The notes below the pieces were generated by a model. It had not been told where the DNA came from, searched no databases, and saw nothing but the letters and a program-made list of their open reading frames with translations. Below are positions 29,435 through 36,713 of a stretch of 36,713 bases of DNA, one piece after another. The position numbers and the translations under genes are program-made. Source of the stretch: Chara braunii (taxonomy: Eukaryota > Streptophyta > Charophyceae > Charales > Characeae). How positions within the stretch are numbered: the first letter of the stretch is position 1; every line of letters begins with the position of its first letter. The stretch covers positions 715,291 to 752,003 of the forward strand of contig BFEA01000616.1 of NCBI GenBank assembly GCA_003427395.1, written 5' to 3'.

Positions 29435-30373
29435 CTTAACCTTTTCTTTCCTTTTTGGCTTTTCCGCTTCCTTAACTGGTTCTTCCTTCTTGTCGTCGGT
29501 TCTTCTTTCTTGTCGGCCAGTTCTTCTTTCTTCTTGGTTGGTTCTTCGGAGTCCTTCTTCGAGGGTCCGGGTTTGTCCTCCCCCCTCATTGCATCTTTCA
29601 TCAACTTGACCTGGGGTTCTTTCTTTTCTTTCCCCTTAGCCTCCTCCTCAACTGACCCTTTACCTTTCCCTTTCGCTAGTCTCAACACCGACTCCAATGC
29701 GTATTATCAATCTTTGTTTCAAGGTGTGCCAGATAGGCCATCAAGTTGTCAAGAACAAATGCAAAATCAGTTTCTGTTTTTTCAATGTGAAATGTTGCCT
29801 AATTTCTTCCACCTTCCTTTCTCGCTGTTCTCTCTCAATTTTTATCTTGCGGTACTCATCCACTCTTTTTTCTTTCTGCGTTGAATGCTTCTTCCAATTG
29901 TCTAATGTTTGCCAGCATTATATCCTCATTCAGTTTTGGCCTTCTTTCTTCTTCCTTTCTTTCTTCTTTCATTTCCCGTTCTTCTTTCGGCTCACCTGCA
30001 GCGATCTTCGCCAGCTCCTCGGCAACATATTGATCAAGGGTTATTCAGCCCTGATCAATAGTTCGTTGCACCCTTGTACCGGCCTCCATCATCTGAACAG
30101 TCGTAACAACTTCTTTAAGTTCGGTTTCTGCAGCACGCAGATTGAACTCGCGCGTACGTGTTGTTCAGCCATGGCTCCAGTACCATGCAGCTCATTTATT
30201 ACTGGTTGAAGACGACCTAGCATCATCTGTCGTCGGTCTTCAATTTGATTACGGGTTCGGAGTTCACCTTCTTCATCAGCGAAGAGGGTGAGAGAGACAG
30301 GTAGGAAGAAATGAGGAATGAAGCGAGTCAAAATGGAGAAACGCAGAGAGTTCCAAAGAAAAGACATCTTCAT
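29431..30373 (-). pseudogene. gag N-terminal, charged coiled-coil region of element B
   Basis: One 88-codon frame is dominated by Lys and Glu (KKDSEEPTKKKEELADKKEE). Farther upstream in other frames are NEDIMLANIRQLEEAFNAER and ELRTRNQIEDRRQMMLGRLQ, which look like coiled coils. The region 29700-30090 contains stops and shifts. The start is uncertain; an ATG lies at 30373. It overlaps the capsid frame by four bases. Confidence 0.55.
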
Positions 30374-31126
30374 ATGTGTTTACGACACAATAAATAAACA
30401 ATAATGTCTCAATAATAAATTCCACGGTCACACCGATCCAAATTTCTTCAGCAAGAAATAGACAACAATTCAGGAAACTGAAATAAAATCTTGTTCTAAC
30501 CTCAGTTGTCTGATCTATGTATGATGACGTCCTACTAAATATACAGGTACCGCAGCCACGGCCATTGTGATCAAGACAACAGCACACTTGTAAGTACACA
30601 CAGCAACCACAAACCAGGTAAGTAGAAAGCCAACACAACCACACAAACAATGGTTAGCTCCTATTGTACCATCTGCAGTAGCAATGCAATCCTCGACACA
30701 GTCTTTACATGCCACGTGTCACCCCTGGCAGGCCAACACAACAGATAATCTGCCATGTCAGCACATCAAGGACCTGGTAGGTCTACAAGGGGGGATGCCA
30801 CGTCAACAGCACAGACATATCATAATCTCAACACTGGCGAACCATATCAGCACATCAATTAAACAATGTGCCTCATCAGCGGTAATAATCCCTCTCTCTA
30901 TACCAGTGCCACGTCAGCACATTGCCAACGAAGCTCTCGCTGATATCTTCAATGCAGCTACGTCATCATCTTCAAGGGACGGTTGCTTGCAGGTGCACTA
31001 TTACAATGTCTAGACTTGCGGAATGACCGTGCGCGTTAATAAACGCGTTTCATATTGCACACGCAGCACCTCCCACTTACCTGGGTGCCATGTCAGCACC
31101 TGGCAGCAGACAACAGATCGCGATGA
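30374..31126 (-). other. Leader of element B with scattered CCACGTCAGC motifs; no gene
   Basis: This stretch, between the primer site and gag, holds no convincing coding sequence. It has several copies or variants of gccacgtcagca (near 30797, 30911, and variants at 30750 and 31088), plus gccacgtgtc near 30711. The same motif forms a tandem array in the LTR. Confidence 0.5.
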
Positions 31127-31144
31127 AGAGTTGCTCCGATACCA
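31127..31144 (-). promoter_or_regulatory. Primer-binding site of element B (initiator Met-tRNA type)
   Basis: The minus strand reads TGGTATCGGAGC, one mismatch from the standard plant iMet site TGGTATCAGAGC. It follows ATT after the LTR end CA. This fixes both the LTR boundary and the minus orientation. Confidence 0.85.
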
Positions 31145-31400
31145 AATTGCAACGAACCCAGTCTGTTAGGTACTCAGAAAACGTCAATCAACAATAGTTT
31201 CAATATCTGTCTCAAAGTCTCCAGATCGTGAAGTGATATCTCGAGCAGTATCTCATTATCCAACAAGAGAAGAGTGTGGAGGGAGAATAGACAAAGGAGA
31301 GGAAGAGAGAATAGAACTCTTCAGATCCCTCCCCTTCTCCAGGCTTCTTTCCACACTACATCATCAATGATAATAAGAATAATCCTGGTCACATACAATA

Positions 31401-31414
31401 GTGCCACGTGGCAC
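31401..31414. promoter_or_regulatory. Perfect 14-bp palindrome with G-box
   Basis: gtgccacgtggcac is its own reverse complement and contains CACGTG in the GCCACGTGGC context that plant bZIP factors prefer. It lies inside element B's LTR. Confidence 0.65.
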
Positions 31415-31556
31415 TTTATCTCATGAAGACTTTGAAGACACGACAGATTTCCAGTGACGGCGTCAGCCAGAGGTGAGTACCCGATTCTCTACATCCACAG
31501 ATCCCGATCTTCCTCTTCCTTGCAACCAGTCACCTCATGTAGACAGTGTGGACAAT

Positions 31557-31825
31557 GCCACGTCAGCAACCAAGACATGTGGCATACGCCACATCAACAA
31601 TGTAGACCAATAGCAGCGCCACATATACTAGGAGCAGCGCCACATATACCAGAGGCAGCACCACGTCAACATGCCACGTAGACCAGAGGCAGCGCCACGT
31701 CAGCATGCCACGTAGTCCAAAGGCAGCACCACATATACCAGAGGCAGCGCCGCGTCAGCATGCCACGTAGACCAGAGGCAGCGCCACATATACCAGAGGC
31801 AGTGCCACGTCAGCATGAAGCCAGC
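31557..31825 (-). repeat. Tandem array of TGACGTGG-containing units in element B LTR
   Basis: Units of about 34 bp (accagaggcagcgccacgtc, then agcatgccacgtag) alternate with 21-bp units (accagaggcagcaccacata). On the LTR's own strand each long unit carries GCTGACGTGG and CTACGTGG. I count seven ACGT cores plus one variant. Confidence 0.8.
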
Positions 31826-32305
31826 GTGCCGCCTCCACCTTGTGCCGTCGTCCGCAACGCGTGTGCACAGCCAGCATGAAGCCAGCGTTGTGAAAGTTGA
31901 GCCAACGTCATAGCAGCATAGCAAGACTGAATGCTTGACTCGCTCGAGGCCAGCCTTAAGTAGCAGTCGTCGAGGTTGTCTGGCCTCGGGTGCCTTTCCC
32001 CCAGTCGTCCAGATTGACTCACATCTCAAGGCCCGGATTGTACAGTTGCAGACTTCTCCTTGGACCTGATGCTGTCTGGGTACCTGCATACAACAAGTGT
32101 GTGTGCTTGACCTGCGGCCTGGGCTAGGTACCTCTGGACTTTGGCTCTTGGGTGGACCGACAGCTGACCAAACTCAACTGTCACACGCCCAGGCCCTAAA
32201 TTCGACAAGGGCCTTTTCTGCCTTTGTTTGGCCTTGGCTGAGGGCGGCCAGGTAGGCCTTCTAATGGCCCTCAGTTCCACGAGACATATGGCATGGGTTA
32301 TTGCA

Positions 32306-33350
32306 CATCTATGATGATATGACTAATACAGGATCTATCTATGTTCCTTCCGCGATGCAGCTTGAAGATCGCCTCAAGATGCTTCGTGTACTCGTAAGTA
32401 CAGCTGAACACACAAGGATATCATCAAGGTAAACAACCACAAATCGTTTCACGTAATCCCTAAGCAGATCACTCACCATGCTCTAAAATGTTAGAGGTTC
32501 ACTTAGAAAGCCCGGACAGCATGACAACAAACTCGTAGCTGCCATATCTCGTCCTAAACATCACCTTGTGCGCTAGTCTGCAGGCTACACCTCGATCTGA
32601 TGATATCCATTATTCTAGGTCAATCTTGGAGAAGACTCTGCAGCCCCGCCGTCTTCCCAACAGCTCATCAATGTCCACCGACACCTGTGCCATTATCCAC
32701 AGTAGTCGATGCACATGTGAATTCCACCATCCTGCTTCGACAAGACAGCGCCAGTGAGCCATACGATGAAGTACTAATGTAGACCTAATCTAATTCTTTT
32801 TTGTGAGTTATGTCATCTATATCTGCTTCTCCAACCCCTCGAGGTGTATCGGAGACATGCGGCAAATTTTCTCCTTTTAGAAGTACAGCACCCTTGATAC
32901 CATGTACATGGGATGCTTGACCCTGCTCTCCATGATGCATCTAGGATCTTGTTGCAGATCCTTGTCCTATTCCACAAGCTGCTATACTAGTTTCGGTCCT
33001 CTCCACCGCAAAGGGCCAATGCATCCTAGCAACAACCCATGTAACCAAGAGTCCGTTGCTGCCATGTTGGCGCATGTCATTGAAGAATGTGGTTGCAGTC
33101 TTGTACATCTCCCCTAACTGATCCTTAGCTCCTCAATTTGAATACGCTTGCATGCAGCTCAAGTGTGGGCCAGGCCGAGCCGGATGAATCCGGCACTTCC
33201 ACTGTCTGAGTAGCACAAGTGACCCATGCTCCTATGACCCTCTGATGGCAGAAGACCACCTAAAATGGTAATCCATCCAAAACAAAGAAAGGTATGCTTA
33301 TAGCATATCCTGCCGTCAGCATCGAGAGACACACGAGGATGTCCTTGGAC
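32306..33350 (-). pseudogene. Degenerate gypsy reverse transcriptase (element C), cut by element B
   Basis: The minus strand, in shifting frames, reads GGIHMCIDYCG (about 32690-32730), VFSKIDLE near 32625, FRTRYGSYEFVVM (about 32530-32570), FVVVYLDDILVC (about 32405-32445) and EYTKHLEAIFKLHRGRN up to near 32345. It then stops at the LTR of element B. Farther upstream (32760-33350) only weak coding such as YAISIPFFVLDGLPF remains. It is too decayed for family assignment beyond gypsy. Confidence 0.75.
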
Positions 33351-33404
33351 ATGCCATCGTATATGAATCGCGCGGCAAAAAGGGGCAATGGGAAGCAGAG
33401 GTCT

Positions 33405-33526
33405 CCCTTATTTGACATTTAAGGCCGAAGGATGATTCATAGATGAGAATTGACTCAACTCATTCTCAGTGAATTTATAAATAAGAAGAAATAATAACAC
33501 GGGTGAGAAATAGAGTCAAATAAGGG
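33405..33526. repeat. Inverted repeat, 12-bp arms, 122 bp across
   Basis: cccttatttgac at 33405-33416 is the exact reverse complement of gtcaaataaggg at 33515-33526. A smaller pair tgagaat/attctca lies inside. It may be a short MITE-like element or a chance hairpin. No gene is seen from 33350 to 33590. Confidence 0.4.
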
Positions 33527-33929
33527 TGCGAAGGCCACTCTGGCTTCTTCATGTATTGGCGGTGGGGCAACGGCTCCTCAGTCACACCTAGAATTGTCGA
33601 CCACTAGTTTCCTCTCCATCCTCTTCTCACTCCTCCTTGCAAGAGCTCGCAGCCTTGGCCAACTGGGGAGTGGGAGAACTAGGCCCCGGAGGACTTGCAC
33701 AATCCTTCTGCCCACCTTCGTGGATAGATCCGGCTGCACTATCTACTGGCCCCGCCCTTTTACTGGCTTTCGAGCTTTGTATTAATGGACTGAGTGTCTG
33801 TACCAGGTCACATTTACCCCACCTATTCATCCAGACATCACGTGATACCCTGACTCTCTCCTCTCATTGCAGTACGTACTCTCGTCGTCCAGGTGTCTCG
33901 GTTACCATCTCGCCCACTTTATTGCTCCC

Positions 33930-33950
33930 CTTGCTGCTGCTGCTGCTGCT

Positions 33951-33984
<34 letters not shown>

Positions 33985-34079
33985 ATGCTGATGCTGGTGC
34001 TGATGCTGATGCTGATGCTGCTGCTGATGCTGCTGCTGATGCTGATGCTGCTAATGCTGATGCTGATGCTGCTGCTGAT

Positions 34080-34110
<31 letters not shown>

Positions 34111-34140
34111 ATGACGATGACGATGATGATGACGATGAAG

Positions 34141-34179
<39 letters not shown>

Positions 34180-34192
34180 CTGCTTCTGCTAT
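33930..34192. repeat. Compound trinucleotide tract CTG / CTGATG / GAT
   Basis: About 260 bp consist of CTG runs, CTGATG hexamer blocks and a GATGATGAC run, ending in another CTG run. Every frame on both strands is open and reads as homopolymer-like protein (Ala/Asp, Leu/Met, Ala/Ser), so none should be read as a gene. The flank 33590-33930 has open frames on both strands with no domain. Confidence 0.9.
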
Positions 34193-34322
34193 TGATTCCC
34201 TCGTCATTGCTTCACATCACAACCTTTGTTCTCTCTCTTGCAACATTGCAAATCAGACACCCCTCTCCTTACCTCCCCTCAAGGGACTTTTCTCTCTCTC
34301 ACACTCGTATTGCCCTGGCTTG

Positions 34323-34984
34323 CTATTGCCGATCAGGTACGTCAACACCTATAAAACATAGAATGTGTTCATGACCCTTGGGAGCTCTCCTCCCGTGCAT
34401 TGGACTGAACCCCTCAATGTCCTCCCTTGGCCGTTTGGTCGCCGAAGCCTCTTCTACCAACCACAACACAGAATAACTTCTGTTCTTTTCCCTACCATTC
34501 TGCTGTACGCCTTCATCTTTTTGCCCTGAGGACATAGGTGCTTCATCATCTTCTTGTGGAAGAGCCCTCCTCATAAATGTGTACATCACAGGCCCTTCCC
34601 CCAACTCCAACCGAGGAGTGCGCAAATTCCGATCGGGCTCCCATATATGGTCCTGCACGCTGTTTTGGTAAGTGCGAGAACACAACTTATTTATGACAGG
34701 CCCATGCCTAATCCCTAATCCTCCCAGGTAACCATTTTGTAATATGTGTATCTCTCCCGCCGTTTTAGAGGACACTCTGGGCAGCTGGTATGCCTCCTGG
34801 CATACTCCACCACGTCCCGTCCTATCTCTAAGACTTGGGTATCAAGCACACTCTTCACTGTATCTTGTCGGAATCGTCCTTTGTCATCAGTCCATAATAA
34901 TCGATCTAATCCGTTCACAGACCAAAGCCAATGCTCAAAGTCTTCGAGGATTTTTTGTGCTTTCCCTTTTGGAGGTGGAGGCAT
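34323..34984 (-). CDS. Hypothetical protein, possible two-exon host gene
   Basis: Two overlapping minus-strand frames look coding. Exon 1 would start at ATG 34984 (MPPPPKGKAQKILEDFEHWL...) and include CPECPLKRRERYTYYKM. The second frame carries DHIWEPDRNLRTPRLELGEG and continues to TAG at 34323. A GT at 34732 and a CAG at 34653-34655 would define an 80-base phase-0 intron joining them into about 193 residues. No domain is recognised; the protein is hydrophilic with acidic and basic patches. The splice sites are my inference. It could equally be transposon-derived. Confidence 0.35.
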
Positions 34985-34987
34985 GGT

Positions 34988-35204
34988 TTAAACCACCAGT
35001 ACCTTTCCAAAAGGGAAGGGCGCCCGTCGCCGATAAATTGGATCGGCGGGCACTATTTTTTCAGAGGTGCGCCGGGTAACGCGCTGGCCAGAAACGGAAG
35101 GGCGGCCGTCGCCGATAAATCGAATCGGTGGGCAGTCTTGATTTTCAGCCAGGCCAGCGCACAATGCCCGCGGCCGACATATGCGAAAGGTACTGGTGGC
35201 TTAA
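34988..35204. mobile_element. MITE-like element with TTAA ends
   Basis: tttaaaccaccagtaccttt (34987-35006) is matched, with one mismatch, by the reverse complement of aaaggtactggtggcttaaa (35186-35205). TTAA borders both sides (34988-34991 and 35201-35204), a plausible target-site duplication. Inside are two ~50-bp direct repeats, 35014-35064 and 35096-35148, both containing gtcgccgataaat. A nested palindrome gcgctggcc/ggccagcgc is also present. It carries no protein. Confidence 0.65.
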
Positions 35205-35314
35205 AATAGAACTGCCCTGCCCGGTAAACTGTAGGCAGAGAGGGAGAAGAGGACAGCAAACAAGGGGCTGTGACAAACTGTTTCGCCGGAGTTTCATCAA
35301 GTCATCAGGAGGCT

Positions 35315-35336
35315 ATAGATAGATAGATAGATAGAT

Positions 35337-35380
<44 letters not shown>

Positions 35381-35760
35381 CGGATATAGAGTTATGAATG
35401 TGGATATAGATATGGAGAATGGATAGATCATAGATGTAGTATGAATATAGTGAATATATATACAGGTAGGTATGAATATAGATACACCCATAGATATAGA
35501 TATGGATGTAGATCTATAGATATAGTTAACGGATCGGATAATGGATGTAGACATCCAAACCCCAGTTCTATAGATATGCTCATAGATATAGATATAGATA
35601 TAAACATATAGATATAAATATATAGATATATATATATAGATATTATAGATATAGATATAGATATAGACCCCAGTTCTATAGGTATTCTCATAGGTATAGA
35701 TATGGATATAGGTATAACTATGGATATGGATGTAGGTAAGGATAATCATGGGTGTAGACA
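35315..35760. repeat. GATA microsatellite and degenerate TATAGA satellite
   Basis: Perfect GATA repeats (35315-35381) grade into ATAGAT/GATATG hexamers. A larger unit is visible: accccagttctata occurs at about 35559 and 35667, and accccagttct at 35781, giving a period near 110 bp. Open frames reading Ile/Tyr/Ser repeats are artefacts of this DNA. Confidence 0.88.
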
Positions 35761-35870
35761 TAATGGATCTAAAGATACATACCCCAGTTCTGAAGCCTCC
35801 GATTTCTCATACACTTCCACGATGCCGCAGGTGCACTGTAAATCTGCAAGGGGGCACTGACTCCAGTCAG

Positions 35871-35903
<33 letters not shown>
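35871..35903. repeat. Poly(A) tract of 33
   Basis: An uninterrupted run of 33 A. It could be the tail of a retroposed sequence ending on the plus strand, but I find no duplicated flanks or recognisable SINE body upstream. Confidence 0.9.
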
Positions 35904-35904
<1 letters not shown>

Positions 35905-35999
35905 CCAAACCATTCAGTCCAGTCACCATCAAGTTCTTGTTAGGTCATGCTCACACTGGGACATTTTTAACTCATCTCCTCTGGACGTAATTGCAGTCA

Positions 36000-36713
36000 A
36001 ATGCATGCAGGAGAAGCCCCAATTTCGGTCGGATACATCCAGAAAATCCTCTGTTCGTTCTTCTTTTTTTTTTTTTTTTTTTTTTACATGCAGGAAATCC
36101 AACCGTTAGTATGTGCTAAGTCTTTACCACTCACCCACTCACGTACCCACCCACCCACCCACCCACCTATCCGCAATTTTGGTCAGATACATCCGAGCAG
36201 TACATAAACATGTCCGTCTCACAGAAATCCATTCAAGTGGCAAATGTTGGTCCTTTTTTTTTTTTTTTTTAATATCTGCACAGCCGGATCCTCGATCCAT
36301 TTGTTTTTTATTTATTTTTTTCTGTTTTTCTTGATCCCCCATCCTGAGTCTCAACCCTTTTCTTTTTTTTTCTTTTTTTTTTCTTTCTTTTCAATCCCTG
36401 ATCCTGTTCGCTGTTTCTTTTCTTTTTTCTTTTTTTTTCTTTTTTTTAAATCCCCGATGCTTTTTTCCTTTGATTTCCTTTTATCCCCGAAATTTCCGAA
36501 TGCTTCTTTTTCCTTTTCCTTGTTCCCGATCCTTAACCCAATCCCGATCCCGATCCCGGTAAGGTCATCATCGACGCTCCACTCTTTTGAATGAATCTCC
36601 CACCAGCCGCCTTTTTACGTGTTGACAACAACAATACTACCAGGAATCCAGACCTGCTTGGAATAGGACACACACAGAGTCTGTTTCCCAGAACGCTCTA
36701 CGTTTATTTAAAA
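36000..36713. repeat. Poly(T) and T-rich/CCCA low-complexity region
   Basis: Contains T runs at 36064-36085 (22) and 36254-36270 (17), CCCA repeats at about 36145-36165, and then alternating T/C tracts with recurring aatcccxgat words to about 36560. The word caatttxggtcxgatacatcc occurs near 36020 and 36174, each about 45-80 bp before a T run, so a unit of about 155 bp seems duplicated. No gene is seen. Confidence 0.8.

Larger units (their letters stand above)
31148..32305 (-). mobile_element. 5' LTR of chromovirus-like element B (1158 bp)
   Basis: On the minus strand it begins TGCAATAACCC at 32305 and ends GGGTTCGTTGCA at 31148, three bases before the primer site. Its first 187 bases match the 24755-24941 remnant. 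Short inverted ends TGCAA/TTGCA are present. The target-site copy cannot be checked because the other end is outside the window. Confidence 0.82.

Noticed and set aside
30515-30715. Cys-rich minus-strand ORFs (30276-30715)
   Set aside because: They lie in the leader of element B, conflict in frame with one another and match no family.
33867-34361. Ala/Asp- and Leu/Met-rich long ORFs over the trinucleotide tract
   Set aside because: Every frame on both strands is open because of the repeat; no non-repeat domain on either side.
35297-35761. 154-aa minus-strand ORF rich in Ile, Tyr and Ser
   Set aside because: It is a translation of GATA/TATAGA satellite DNA.
35860-35903. SINE with poly(A) tail
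   Set aside because: No pol III A/B boxes or duplicated flanks could be identified upstream of the A run.

Overview
The window looks like intergenic DNA from a large, repeat-rich eukaryotic genome. Almost all of it is a three-deep nest of Ty3/gypsy LTR retrotransposons, followed by about 4.4 kb of low-complexity DNA with one possible host gene. A plant or streptophyte alga fits best: there is a chromovirus-type element with an initiator-Met primer site, an Asp-tRNA-type primer site as in plant Athila/Tat elements, and G-box/TGACGTGG motifs. No host marker gene fixes the species. The Ns and broken ORFs point to a draft assembly of mostly dead elements.

Element A (+ strand, from before base 1 to 24754) is the youngest and the most unusual. 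Its 5' LTR (1-6630, start off-window) ends in CA, followed by an Asp-tRNA-like primer site (6635-6652). Then comes a tightly packed row of small ORFs (6974-9427), a two-stop gag (9489-11105), and a frameshifted protease-RT-RNase H-integrase (11102-15180). A 15-bp minisatellite and a polypurine tract (15502-15514) follow. The 3' LTR most likely runs 15518-24754 (about 9.2 kb), with a TATA box at 19112 about 5.6 kb before its end. On that reading the LTRs are longer than the internal region and the whole element is about 28 kb.

The most novel content is two families of small proteins that I do not recognise. Family A has about five domain copies per element and family B four. Both sit partly inside the LTR (B1, B2, A1) and partly between primer site and gag (A2, A3, A4 with two domains, B3, B4). 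The pre-gag copies are joined by bacterial-operon-like junctions (TGATG, TAG-CA-ATG, TAAATG). I infer a polycistronic or formerly fused accessory module.

Element B (- strand, 24755-32305) is an older, badly decayed chromovirus-like element. Its 5' LTR is complete (31148-32305), and it has an iMet-type primer site, gag, protease, RT, RNase H, integrase and a chromodomain-like tail. Its 3' LTR survives only as 187 bp (24755-24941) because element A landed inside it. Element B in turn interrupts element C, a degenerate gypsy RT on the - strand from 32306 to about 33350.

The right end (33400-36713) holds a short inverted repeat, a CTG/GAT trinucleotide tract and a possible two-exon minus-strand gene whose ATG lies a few bases from a MITE-like element. 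Beyond these are GATA/TATAGA satellites, a 33-base poly(A), poly(T) tracts and a T-rich region.
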